Below are positions 24,881 through 32,773 of a stretch of DNA of 64,000 nt, one piece after another; position 1 is the stretch's first letter; every line of letters starts with the position of its first letter. The stretch is from Sphingomonas sp. 1F27F7B (GTDB taxonomy: Bacteria; Pseudomonadota; Alphaproteobacteria; Sphingomonadales; Sphingomonadaceae), in the NCBI RefSeq assembly GCF_005503355.1, contig NZ_SCMK01000024.1, positions 1 through 64,000 of the forward strand, written 5' to 3'. Below the pieces are notes generated by a model. The model was not told the DNA's origin and searched no databases. It saw nothing but the letters and a program-made list of their open reading frames with translations. The translations under genes and the position numbers were made by a program.

Positions 24881-25570
24881 ATGGAATTCATCAGCACCGA
24901 CGCCACCACCATGTCGCCGATCGGCCTGTTCCTGCAGGCGGACTGGGTGGTTCGCGCCGTGATGATCGGCCTGCTGCTCGCTTCGCTCTGGACCTGGGCG
25001 ATCATCCTGTCGTTCGGCTTCAGGGTCGGCGCGGTGAAGAAGGCGATCGACCGGTTCGAGGCGGAATATCGCGAAGCCGACGATATCGACGAATTCCATC
25101 GCCGCGCTGCCGGCCGCGATCAGCCGATCGCCCGCGTCTTCTCCGCCGGCGTCACCGAATGGCGCCGCTCGACCAGCGGCAAGGCGATCGACCGCGAAGG
25201 CACGCGCGAGCGCCTGGCCACTGCGATGGGCGCGACGATCGCGCAGGAGATCGACAAGCTGGCCGATCGCCTCAACTTCCTCGCCACGGTCGGCTCGGTT
25301 GCGCCGTTCGTCGGCCTGTTCGGGACGGTCTGGGGCATCATGCGCAGCTTCACCGGCATCGCCAAGGAGCAGAGCTCGTCGCTCGCCGTGGTGGCGCCGG
25401 GCATTGCCGAGGCATTGTTCGCCACTGCGATCGGCCTGTTCGCCGCCATCCCCGCCGTGATCGCGTACAACCGCTATTCGCACGGCGTGAACCGTGTCGA
25501 GGCGCGGCTCAACCGCTTTGCCGATGGTTTCCACGCGACGCTGAGCCGCCGCCTGGAGATGGAGGCCTGA
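24881..25570 (+). CDS. tolQ: Tol-Pal system inner-membrane proton channel subunit TolQ
   Basis: The 229-residue product belongs to the MotA/TolQ/ExbB family. Three membrane helices are visible: near residues 22-45 (VVRAVMIGLLLASLWTWAIILSFGF), 133-158 (FLATVGSVAPFVGLFGTVWGIM) and 170-195 (GIAEALFATAIGLFAAIPAVIAY). APFVGLFGTVWGIM is the family signature. With TolR it forms the ion-driven motor that energises TolA during outer-membrane constriction. It is followed after 4 nt by tolR. Confidence 0.96.
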   Translation: MEFISTDATTMSPIGLFLQADWVVRAVMIGLLLASLWTWAIILSFGFRVGAVKKAIDRFEAEYREADDIDEFHRRAAGRDQPIARVFSAGVTEWRRSTSGKAIDREGTRERLATAMGATIAQEIDKLADRLNFLATVGSVAPFVGLFGTVWGIMRSFTGIAKEQSSSLAVVAPGIAEALFATAIGLFAAIPAVIAYNRYSHGVNRVEARLNRFADGFHATLSRRLEMEA

Positions 25571-25574
25571 GCCG

Positions 25575-26018
25575 ATGGCGATGCACCTCCCTTCGAACAA
25601 GGGCCGCGGCCGCCGCCAGCCCATGGCGGAGATCAACGTCACGCCGCTGGTCGACGTGATGCTGGTACTGCTGATCATCTTCATGGTCACTGCGCCGCTG
25701 CTTACCGCGGGCGTGCCCGTGAACCTGCCCGAGAGCCGCGCCAAGCCGCTCGATCAGGATCAGAAGCCGGTCCAGATCTCGATCGACGACAAGGGCCAGA
25801 TCTTTGTCGACGACGCGCTGACTTCGGACGCGGCGCTGCCCGGCAAGCTCGAGGAAATCGCCGGCCGCGCGCCGGGCCCGGACGGCAAGCCGGCGGCAGT
25901 GTTCCTGCGCGCCGATCAGGGCCTGGGCTATGGCAAGGTGATGAAGGTGATGGGCGAGCTCAATCATGCCGGGCTCAACCGCGTCTCGCTGATCACCGAT
26001 GCGAGCGCCAAGCCGTGA
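25575..26018 (+). CDS. tolR: Tol-Pal system protein TolR
   Basis: The 147-residue product has an N-terminal basic segment (NKGRGRRQPMAEINVTPLVDVMLVLLI). The single membrane helix carries the conserved Asp of the ExbD/TolR family in PLVDVMLVLLIIFMV near residue 26. The periplasmic domain (residues 50-147) is complete, ending GLNRVSLITDASAKP. It partners TolQ. The stop overlaps the tolA start. Confidence 0.95.
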   Translation: MAMHLPSNKGRGRRQPMAEINVTPLVDVMLVLLIIFMVTAPLLTAGVPVNLPESRAKPLDQDQKPVQISIDDKGQIFVDDALTSDAALPGKLEEIAGRAPGPDGKPAAVFLRADQGLGYGKVMKVMGELNHAGLNRVSLITDASAKP

Positions 26019-26833
26019 TGGATCGGGCGGAGGGAGCAGGGCTGACGGTTGCGCTGATCGGGCACGCGGTGCTTTTCGGCGTGCTGTCGGTCGGCTTCCT
26101 CGCCACGCCCAATCCGGCCGAGCTCAAGCCGCAGCCGATCGAAGTGACGCTGGCCGACAAGGTCGCGCTCGAAAGTACGACGCCGGCGGTCAGCACCGAA
26201 GACCAGAAGATCGACTATGCGCCCGAGCCGGCCCCCGGCGCGCCCCAGCCCGCGCCGGCCCGGCCGGAACCCGAGCCGGAGGTCGCCAAGCCCAATCCCG
26301 CGCCGCCCAAGCCGGCCCCGGCGCCGGTGCCGAACGCGAAACCGCAGCCGCCGGCCAAGCCGGTCAAGGCGCCGACCAGCCCGAGCACGCGGCCCGAGCC
26401 CAATCGCAAGCCGAGCCTCGATCTCGACAACATGATCAAGAATATCGGCGGCGGGCCCAAGCCGAACACGGCGACGAACCCCAATCCGCCGGGCGCTGTG
26501 ATGTCGAGGGAAGCCGCGGCGAATATCGGCTCGGCCATCCAGCGCCAGGTCCAGCCTTGCGCCGATCGCCAGGTGAGCCCCGGCCCGGGCGCCGACCGCA
26601 TCTGGGCGGTGGTGAACCTTCAGATCAACCGTGACGGATCGCTTTCCAGTCCGCCGCGTATCGTCCGCCACGACGGCGTGGACGACGAGAACCAACGTTA
26701 TGTGACGCGCGTTGACGATGCGGTGCGCGCGATCTTCGCCGGCTGCTCGCCGCTGCGCGGGCTGCCCCTGGAGCTCTACGACGTGCCCAATGGCTGGAAG
26801 AGCTTTACCCTTCGCTATCGAATCAAGTCCTGA
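26018..26833 (+). CDS. tolA: TolA-like envelope-spanning protein
   Basis: The 271-residue product has one N-terminal membrane helix (GLTVALIGHAVLFGVLSVGFL). A long Pro/Ala/Lys-rich linker (about residues 65-140, with repeated P-x-P units) follows, and a C-terminal domain near 165-271 that resembles TolA domain III (SAIQRQVQPCADRQVSPGPG and VTRVDDAVRAIFAGCSPL). Two Cys there could form a disulphide. The linker is proline-rich, rather than the Ala/Lys/Glu helix of enterobacterial TolA, which is common in alphaproteobacteria. A GTG one codon upstream is an alternative start. It should link the TolQR motor to TolB-Pal. Confidence 0.88.
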   Translation: MDRAEGAGLTVALIGHAVLFGVLSVGFLATPNPAELKPQPIEVTLADKVALESTTPAVSTEDQKIDYAPEPAPGAPQPAPARPEPEPEVAKPNPAPPKPAPAPVPNAKPQPPAKPVKAPTSPSTRPEPNRKPSLDLDNMIKNIGGGPKPNTATNPNPPGAVMSREAAANIGSAIQRQVQPCADRQVSPGPGADRIWAVVNLQINRDGSLSSPPRIVRHDGVDDENQRYVTRVDDAVRAIFAGCSPLRGLPLELYDVPNGWKSFTLRYRIKS

Positions 26834-26840
26834 GGAACCC

Positions 26841-28229
26841 ATGATGATGCGCACCATGACGGCGATGGCCATTGCCCTTATCGCGACCGCGGCGACGGGC
26901 CCCGCGCAGGCGCAGACCGTGCCGCAGCAGACCGCGCCCGCGCCGACGCCCACGCCGGGCCAGGATGGCGGCCTGGTGGTCGATGTCGAGGGTGGCATGA
27001 CCGCGCCGCTGCCGATCATCATCCCGGCCCTTCCCACTTCGGAAGTGGCGCAGACGCCGGCAGGCCCAACCGATCAGCTCGGCCAGAAGCTTGCCCAGGT
27101 GATTGACGACGATCTGCGCAACACCGGCTTGTTCAAGACGATGGGCCCGAACGCGACGCGCAGCATCGCCTATGCCGAAGTCGCGGCGCCGAATTATTCG
27201 GCCTGGGGCGGGGTGACCGGTCAGGCGCTGGTCCAGGGCTATGTCCGCGCCAACGGCAATGGCTCGCTGACGATCGGCTGCTATGTCTATGACATGGCGG
27301 CACGTACCGAACTGGTCCGCCAGGGCTTCGTCGTCTCGCCGGCCGATTGGCGCCGCGCCGCGCACAAATGCGCCGACGCCGTCTATACCCGCCTCACCGG
27401 CGAAGGGCCCTATTTCGACAGCCAGGTCGTCTATGTCGCGGAGACCGGGCCGAAGAACAAGCGCCGCAAGCAGCTGGCGATCATGGACCAGGACGGCGCC
27501 AACCACCGCTTCCTGACCAACGGCCAGTCGATCGTGCTCACGCCGCGCATGAGCCCGAAGCAGAACGCGATCGTCTATATGAGCTATACGCAGCGCAAGC
27601 CGGCCATCTATGTCTACGACATGGGAACGCGGGAGAACCGGCTGCTCGTCTCGAATGTCAGCCTCAGCTTCGCACCGCGCTTCTCGCCCGACGGACGCCA
27701 TGTACTCTTCTCGATGGCACAGGCCGGCAATACCGACATCTATCGCATCGCGTCGGCGGGCGGCGAGCCGCAGCGGCTCACCAACTCGCCGGGCATCGAC
27801 ACCGGCGGCAGCTATTCGCCGGACGGCTCGAAGATCGTGTTCGAGAGTGATCGCAGCGGCACCCAGCAAATCTACGTGATGAACGCCGACGGTTCGAACC
27901 AGCACCGGATCAGCTTCGGCGGCGGGCGCTATGCCACGCCGGTATGGAGCCCGCGCGGCGATCTGATCGCCTTCACGCGCACCGGCGGTGGGGCGTTCCG
28001 TATCGGCGTGATGAACCCGAGCGGCGGCGGCGAGAAGCTGCTGACCAACAGCTGGGGCGACGAGGCGCCGAGCTGGTCGCCCAACGGCCGCGTGCTGATG
28101 TTCTTCCGCTCGGCTCAGGGTTCGGGCCGGCCGGACCTGTGGTCGGTGGACCTCACCGGCACCAATGCGCGGCGCATTCCGACGCCGCTCGACGGATCGG
28201 ATCCCAGTTGGGGACCGATTCGTCCCTGA
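26841..28229 (+). CDS. tolB: Tol-Pal system periplasmic beta-propeller protein TolB
   Basis: The 462-residue product has a signal peptide (MMMRTMTAMAIALIATAATGPAQAQ). An N-terminal domain follows (residues 60-170, IIIPALPTSEVAQ, DDLRNTGLFKTMGP). A C-terminal six-bladed propeller carries repeated FSPDG/WSP units such as APRFSPDGRHVLFS, GSYSPDGSKIVFESDRSGTQQIYVMN and APSWSPNGRVLMFFR. These are TolB hallmarks. It is a periplasmic protein that binds Pal and is released by TolA. I chose the ATG at 26841 at the head of the signal peptide, 7 nt after the tolA stop with GAGG upstream. Confidence 0.96.
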   Translation: MMMRTMTAMAIALIATAATGPAQAQTVPQQTAPAPTPTPGQDGGLVVDVEGGMTAPLPIIIPALPTSEVAQTPAGPTDQLGQKLAQVIDDDLRNTGLFKTMGPNATRSIAYAEVAAPNYSAWGGVTGQALVQGYVRANGNGSLTIGCYVYDMAARTELVRQGFVVSPADWRRAAHKCADAVYTRLTGEGPYFDSQVVYVAETGPKNKRRKQLAIMDQDGANHRFLTNGQSIVLTPRMSPKQNAIVYMSYTQRKPAIYVYDMGTRENRLLVSNVSLSFAPRFSPDGRHVLFSMAQAGNTDIYRIASAGGEPQRLTNSPGIDTGGSYSPDGSKIVFESDRSGTQQIYVMNADGSNQHRISFGGGRYATPVWSPRGDLIAFTRTGGGAFRIGVMNPSGGGEKLLTNSWGDEAPSWSPNGRVLMFFRSAQGSGRPDLWSVDLTGTNARRIPTPLDGSDPSWGPIRP

Positions 28230-28297
28230 AACGTCACGTCATCCGTGCTAAGGCCCTGGCAAGCGGCCCGGGTGCGATGAGAGAAGGAGAAAAGACC

Positions 28298-28810
28298 ATG
28301 TCCAAGATCACGACCGGCCTGGTGCTCGGCATCGCGCTGATCGCCACCGCGGGCTGCGCCAAGAAGCGCGACGCCAGCACGATTCCGCCCGCGCCGTCGG
28401 AAACCGGCCCGGTCAATACGGGCGAAGGCGACAGCGACACGGTCGCGGCGCCCATCAACGAGCAGTTCCGCCGTGAAGTGGCGAGCGACACGGTGCATTT
28501 CGCCTTCGACCAGTACGACATCGATCCCCAGGCGCGGGCGATCTTGGACAGCCAGGCGCAGTGGCTGAACAGCCACCCGAACACCCGGATCACGATCGAG
28601 GGGCATTGCGACGAACGCGGCACCCGCGAGTACAACCTCGCGCTGGGCGACCGCCGTGCCAATGCGGCCAAGAATTACCTGGCTTCGCGCGGCATTTCGC
28701 CTGCGCGGATCACCACGATCAGCTATGGCAAGGAGCGCCCGATCGCGCTCGGCTCGGACGATGCCAGCTGGGCGCAGAACCGCCGCGCAGTGACGATCGT
28801 CATCAGCTGA
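28298..28810 (+). CDS. pal: Peptidoglycan-associated lipoprotein Pal
   Basis: The 170-residue product starts with a lipoprotein signal (MSKITTGLVLGIALIATAGC, lipobox TAGC). A short acidic linker follows and then an OmpA-like peptidoglycan-binding domain: VHFAFDQYDIDPQARAILDSQ, TITIEGHCDERGTREYNLALGDRRANAAKNYL-type core, and ITTISYGKERP. It anchors the outer membrane to the wall and binds TolB. The ribosome-binding site is GAAGGAG. It is the last gene of the tol operon, and a strong terminator follows. Confidence 0.96.
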   Translation: MSKITTGLVLGIALIATAGCAKKRDASTIPPAPSETGPVNTGEGDSDTVAAPINEQFRREVASDTVHFAFDQYDIDPQARAILDSQAQWLNSHPNTRITIEGHCDERGTREYNLALGDRRANAAKNYLASRGISPARITTISYGKERPIALGSDDASWAQNRRAVTIVIS

Positions 28811-28827
28811 GGCGCAGCTTGTCCGGA

Positions 28828-28860
28828 AAGGGCCGTCGGGGGGAACTCCGACGGCCTTTT
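28828..28860 (+). terminator. Rho-independent terminator of the tol-pal operon
   Basis: A GGCCGTCGG/CCGACGGCC stem (28831-28839 with 28848-28856), extended by G-C pairs around a short loop, is followed by TTTT. It starts 18 nt after the pal stop. The minus-strand serine hydrolase gene ends just beyond, so it may act for that gene too. Confidence 0.85.
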
Positions 28861-28872
28861 CGTACCCGGCGG

Positions 28873-30270
28873 CTAGTTCACCCGTTCCAGCGCCAATGCC
28901 GGGCCTTCGCCCTTGGCGAAATAGTCGAGCCGGATCACCTTGCCGGCCGCGTCGCGGACCGGGGTGAAATAGCTGATCTCGTCCGGGATGAAGCGGATGT
29001 CGCCCCGGGCGTCGAGCATGAGGGGGATCGCCGGGCGTCCCTCGCGTACGAGGGTGAGACGGCCCTCCGCGAACGCCAGGGTACGCGACGTTGCTGGATC
29101 GCTGCCATAGGTCCCGGCGAGGGCGACCGCTTCCGGCGGCAGGGCCCGCTCGGCGCCGGGCAGCGGATAGGGCTTGCTCAGGGCCGCCGCCGCCATGCGC
29201 CGGGCAAGCGTCTGCGCATCGAACGTATCATTGTTTGCGAGCACCACGATCACCGTGTCCGACACGGGCAGATAGAGCAGCGCCGATGCGAAGCCGTCGA
29301 TCTGGCCGGTATGCCCGATCGCCGTCTGGTCGCGGATCTGCCAGATATAGAGGCCCAGCCCGTAGCGCTGTTGCAGCGGCACGCCGGCGAGCGCGGGCTG
29401 CGCCATCTGGGCGAAGCCGGCCGCGCTCACCACCCGGCCATGCGCCAGCGCCCGCATCCAGCGCATCAGGTCCGCTGCTGAGGATCGCAGCGATCCCGCG
29501 GTCTTGGGGAGCGACATGTTGAAGGCGGCGGCGTTGCGGAGCTGCCCCTCGGCCAGCGTATATCCCGCGACGCGCCGCGTCACGATCGCGTCCCGGCGGT
29601 CATAGGCGGTGTCGGCGAGCCCGAGCGGCACGAACAGGCGCGTGCGCATCGCTTCGTCCCAGGACTGGCCCGTCACTTTCTCGATCACGGCGCCGAGCAG
29701 CATATAGCCCGAGTTGGAATAGCGCTGCTCGGTGCCCGGGGCCGAGCGTAGCGGCCGCGCCGCGATCCGCGCGACTTGTTGCGCCAACGGCACTTCGCCC
29801 GGGCCGAAGGGCGGCTGGGGCGTGGCGTCATTTTCCGCGATTCCGGCGGTGTGGCTTAGCAGCTGGCGCAGCGTGATGCGCGGATCGAGCGGCAGCTCCG
29901 GAAGGTAGCGCACCGCCGACGCATCGAGCGCGACCTCGCCGCGCTCGGCCATCTGCACGATCAGTGCGGCAGTGAAGCTCTTGGTGATCGAGGCGATCCG
30001 GAAGATCTGGTCCGGCGCCATCGGTACGCCGAGCTCGGTTTCGGCCATGCCGCGCGCGCGCCGATAGAGGATCGTGTCGCCCCGCGCGATCAGCACGGTG
30101 GCGCCTGAGCCGCCGGCATCGACGGTGGCGGCCAGTGCCGCATCCGCGTCGCGCGGGATCGCTGCGTTCGCGGATTTGGCCGGCGTGGACCTGGTCGGAG
30201 CGGATTGGGCCGAAGCGGGCAGGGCAGGCAGCAGCAGGGCCGCATAGAGAGCAGGCAGAAGCGGTCGCAT
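28873..30270 (-). CDS. Serine hydrolase, class C beta-lactamase/D-alanyl carboxypeptidase-like
   Basis: The 465-residue product has a signal peptide (MRPLLPALYAALLLPALPASAQ) and an alpha/beta serine beta-lactamase-like domain. The catalytic S-x-x-K motif is in RIASITKSFTAAL, the Y-x-N motif in YSNSGYMLLG and the H-T-G motif in IGHTGQIDGF. A C-terminal domain of about 110 residues resembles the lipocalin-like tail found on many such esterases. Members act as D,D-peptidases, esterases or amidases; substrate unknown. I chose the ATG at 30270 at the start of the signal peptide. It is divergent from the SPFH gene. Confidence 0.88.
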   Translation of the reverse strand: MRPLLPALYAALLLPALPASAQSAPTRSTPAKSANAAIPRDADAALAATVDAGGSGATVLIARGDTILYRRARGMAETELGVPMAPDQIFRIASITKSFTAALIVQMAERGEVALDASAVRYLPELPLDPRITLRQLLSHTAGIAENDATPQPPFGPGEVPLAQQVARIAARPLRSAPGTEQRYSNSGYMLLGAVIEKVTGQSWDEAMRTRLFVPLGLADTAYDRRDAIVTRRVAGYTLAEGQLRNAAAFNMSLPKTAGSLRSSAADLMRWMRALAHGRVVSAAGFAQMAQPALAGVPLQQRYGLGLYIWQIRDQTAIGHTGQIDGFASALLYLPVSDTVIVVLANNDTFDAQTLARRMAAAALSKPYPLPGAERALPPEAVALAGTYGSDPATSRTLAFAEGRLTLVREGRPAIPLMLDARGDIRFIPDEISYFTPVRDAAGKVIRLDYFAKGEGPALALERVN

Positions 30271-30364
30271 CGATTTCCCCCGATCGAGATCGCGCGATCC
30301 TCGCGAGGCCTGAATGAGCCTCAGCTGAACATCGCCCGATTCCACCTTGCGGAGCGAAGGGATT

Positions 30365-30381
30365 CGATATAAATACGATAT
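30365..30381 (+). promoter_or_regulatory. Direct CGATAT repeats upstream of the SPFH operon
   Basis: CGATAT occurs twice (30365-30370 and 30376-30381) with 11-bp periodicity, one DNA turn, in an AT-rich stretch 21 nt before the SPFH start. The second gene of the operon encodes a ribbon-helix-helix protein, a fold that often binds such spaced repeats. Autoregulation is inferred. Confidence 0.45.
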
Positions 30382-30401
30382 CATAATTTCGGGAGATAGT
30401 G

Positions 30402-31307
30402 ATGACCGACCTTCGTAGCGCCGCTCCGGCACTGCGCCAGAGCAGCGAGAAGTCCGCGATCACGATGAGCGGCTATGGCATGCTCATCGTGCTGCTGGTC
30501 GCGCTGGCCGCTACGGCGGGGGCGTTCACCCAGATCGACCGGATGGCGGACTGGATCGTGATTTCCTGGCTGCTGGTCTCGATCCTGATCGAGCTGTTCG
30601 TCCTCTGCGGCTTCTACCTGCTCCAGCCCAACCAGGCGGCGGTGGTCACGCTGTTCGGCGACTATCGGGGCACGGATCGCACCACCGGCCTGCGCTGGAC
30701 CTGGCCGTGGATGAGCAAGAAGAAAGTCTCGGTGCGCGCCAACAACATCATTTCCGAGCGCATCAAGGTGAACGATCTGCGCGGCAATCCGATCGAGATG
30801 GCGGCACAGGTGGTGTGGCGCGTGACCGACACCGCACAGGCGCTGTTCGACGTCGACGATTACAAGGCGTTCGTGAACGTCCAGATCGAGGCGGCGGTGC
30901 GCACGATCGGCTCGCGCTATCCCTATGACGATTTTGAGCACCAGGAAGTCACGCTGCGCGGCAATCACGACCAGGTCGGCTCGGAACTGCGCGAGGAGCT
31001 GATCGCCCGCCTGCGCGTGGCCGGCATCACCGTCGACGAATGCGGCTTCACGCATCTGGCCTATGCGCAGGAGATCGCCGGCGCGATGCTCCGCCGCCAG
31101 CAGGCCCAGGCAGTGGTCGCCGCCCGCCAGACGCTGGTCGAGGGCGCGGTGGGCATGGTGGAGATGGCGCTCGCCCAGCTCTCCGCCAAGCAAGTGGTCG
31201 ATCTCGACGACGAGCGCCGCGCCGCGATGGTCTCGAACCTGATGGTGGTGCTGTGTGGCGAGCGCGATACCCAGCCGGTGGTCAACACGGGCTCGCTCTA
31301 TCAGTGA
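30402..31307 (+). CDS. SPFH/band 7 domain membrane protein
   Basis: The 301-residue product has two N-terminal membrane helices (residues 25-45, [16 protein letters not shown], and 52-75, [24 protein letters not shown]). A cytoplasmic SPFH domain begins near 78 ([45 protein letters not shown]), and a helical tail is near 190-280 ([34 protein letters not shown]). SPFH proteins oligomerise in membranes and scaffold proteases or transporters. GGAG lies 6 nt before the ATG; a GTG one codon earlier is an alternative. The adjacent ribbon-helix-helix gene suggests a conserved pairing. Confidence 0.9.
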   Translation: MTDLRSAAPALRQSSEKSAITMSGYGMLIVLLVALAATAGAFTQIDRMADWIVISWLLVSILIELFVLCGFYLLQPNQAAVVTLFGDYRGTDRTTGLRWTWPWMSKKKVSVRANNIISERIKVNDLRGNPIEMAAQVVWRVTDTAQALFDVDDYKAFVNVQIEAAVRTIGSRYPYDDFEHQEVTLRGNHDQVGSELREELIARLRVAGITVDECGFTHLAYAQEIAGAMLRRQQAQAVVAARQTLVEGAVGMVEMALAQLSAKQVVDLDDERRAAMVSNLMVVLCGERDTQPVVNTGSLYQ

Positions 31308-31324
31308 TGCGCAAGGCGTAACCC

Positions 31325-31540
31325 GTGTCCCAGTCGCCGCAGAAGAAAGCCTTTCCGTTGCGCCTCGATCCTGCCCTGCATGCGGCGATCGAGCGCTCGG
31401 CGGCGAGCGACCTGAGAAGCATCAATGCCCAGGTCGAATGCCTGCTGCGCGAGGCACTGGCGCGGCGCGGCGTGAAACTGGCGGAGCCGGTGCGGCCCAG
31501 GCGCGGGCGCCCGCCCAAGGCGAAGGAGGAAGGCGAATGA
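31325..31540 (+). CDS. Arc/HicB-type ribbon-helix-helix DNA-binding protein
   Basis: The 71-residue product has a ribbon-helix-helix fold: FPLRLDPALHAAIERSAASDLRSINAQVECLLREALARRG, as in Arc and HicB-type antitoxins. A basic Pro/Lys/Arg tail follows. It starts at GTG 31325, 17 nt after the SPFH stop. The stop overlaps the next start. It could repress the operon through the CGATAT repeats. No toxin gene is recognised in the operon, so an antitoxin role is unproven. Confidence 0.82.
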   Translation: MSQSPQKKAFPLRLDPALHAAIERSAASDLRSINAQVECLLREALARRGVKLAEPVRPRRGRPPKAKEEGE

Positions 31541-31665
31541 TCGTGAAGCTGCATCGAGAGCCGCCGTGCGGCGCGCCGGGCGGGATCGCCGTGACGGCAT
31601 CGTTCGTCCAGGGTGCCTTGCACGGCTCGCCGGCCCCGAACGGTTCGGAGGGAGCGGACGCATGA
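31537..31665 (+). CDS. Micro-ORF of unknown function, coupled to neighbours
   Basis: A 42-residue frame lies exactly between the ribbon-helix-helix gene and the next membrane protein gene, with ATGA overlaps at both ends and an AGGAGG-type ribosome-binding site just before it. The product is IVKLHREPPCGAPGGIAV and so on, with no recognised domain. Translational coupling and high GC at third positions argue it is real. Its role could be as a leader or linking peptide. Confidence 0.5.
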   Translation: MIVKLHREPPCGAPGGIAVTASFVQGALHGSPAPNGSEGADA

Positions 31666-31940
31666 GGTTCTCGCGGCATTTCGACACGCGCCTGGGCGGC
31701 GTCCGTCCCGGCTATTGGTTCCGGCCCAAGCGTTTCGGTTTCGGTGCGGTGCCGGCGACCTGGCAGGGCTGGATGGCGACCCTGGGCTTTGGCGGCATTG
31801 CGGGCCTGATCGCGCACCAGGCCGCGCAGCGCGACCGGCTGTGGCTGGTGCTGCTCGTGCCGCTGGTTGCTGCCTTTCTGTGGCTCGTCGCGGTCAAGAC
31901 CGACGGCGGCTGGCGCTTCCGCTGGGGCGGAGAGGACTAG
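31662..31940 (+). CDS. Small inner-membrane protein
   Basis: The 92-residue product has an N-terminal cytoplasmic part (FDTRLGGVRPGYWFRPKRFGFG). Two membrane helices follow near residues 35-50 (GWMATLGFGGIAGLIAH) and 57-76 (LWLVLLVPLVAAFLWLVAV), with a Trp/Gly-rich end. No known domain is recognised. It is the last gene of the SPFH unit. The stop overlaps that of the convergent S1/P1 nuclease gene by 4 nt. A GGAGGGAGCGGAC ribosome-binding site lies upstream. Confidence 0.7.
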   Translation: MRFSRHFDTRLGGVRPGYWFRPKRFGFGAVPATWQGWMATLGFGGIAGLIAHQAAQRDRLWLVLLVPLVAAFLWLVAVKTDGGWRFRWGGED

Positions 31941-32773
31941 GCCAGCGCCTCGTCGAGCAGCCGGGCGAGGCGCAGGCCGCCCTTGATCACCTGAGTGCGG
32001 GCCTCGGGCACCCATTTCTCGATCATCGCCTCGCTGATCGCGACGCGGCCGGTGATCGGCTTGCAGGCATCGCCGCCGTTCAGATCGGCATAGACGGTTC
32101 TGGCCAGCTCCCAGCTGTCCTTGCCCCAGTCCTGCACGGAGCCGCCGCCCAGCGCGGCGCGGTCCTTGCGGCCATAGGTGCGCACGATGTTCGGGCCCGA
32201 GGTGATGGCGCGTTCGGCGAGCAGCCCGTCCCATACCGAATGGAGGTTGAGCCGGTCGGTGGTGTAGATGCCATAGCTCACCATCGCCTTGTTGCCGCCG
32301 GCGTCATGGTCGTGCTCGGCGCCGTGGAGCGGCTGGCCGATATCGCCGACGAAATGCACGAGGAAGAGCAGCGCCTTCACGCGCTCGACCTGCGGAGCCT
32401 TGCGGTCCTTGAGGATCTTCACGTCGCGTTCGATCTGGGCGGAGACGCAATTGCCGTCCTTGCACTCGGCGGTCACGTCAAAGGGCTTGCAGACGTCCGC
32501 GTCCTGATAGTGCCATACCGACGCATAGCGCCAGTCGGCGCCCAGCTTCTTGATGCAATCGGCCCAGACCGACGCCTCTTCGATATTGGTCGCAGGGCAG
32601 CTTTCGGTCTTGAGCAGGTCGGTATGGCGGAGCAGCTCGGCGATCTTCGCGCGCGCGGCGGGAGTCACGTTGCGCCATGCGATCGCGGCGACGGTCTGAT
32701 GGCCATATTCCCAATAGGCATTGGCAGGCGCGGCGAACCCGAACAGGGCCGCGAGGATCAGAAGAAGGCGCAT
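31937..32773 (-). CDS. S1/P1-type nuclease, exported
   Basis: The 278-residue product has a signal peptide ending APANA-YW. The mature N-terminal Trp is the first zinc ligand of this family. Further ligands are visible in EYGHQTVAAIAW (H), SVWHYQDADVC (H), LLFLVHFVGDIGQPLHGAEHDHDAGGN (H, D, H, D) and LNLHSVWD (H). S1/P1 enzymes cleave single-stranded DNA or RNA and also act as phosphomonoesterases in the periplasm or outside. CNSV-type Cys suggest disulphides. Its ATG overlaps the acyltransferase stop, so the two genes are coupled. Confidence 0.93.
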   Translation of the reverse strand: MRLLLILAALFGFAAPANAYWEYGHQTVAAIAWRNVTPAARAKIAELLRHTDLLKTESCPATNIEEASVWADCIKKLGADWRYASVWHYQDADVCKPFDVTAECKDGNCVSAQIERDVKILKDRKAPQVERVKALLFLVHFVGDIGQPLHGAEHDHDAGGNKAMVSYGIYTTDRLNLHSVWDGLLAERAITSGPNIVRTYGRKDRAALGGGSVQDWGKDSWELARTVYADLNGGDACKPITGRVAISEAMIEKWVPEARTQVIKGGLRLARLLDEALA

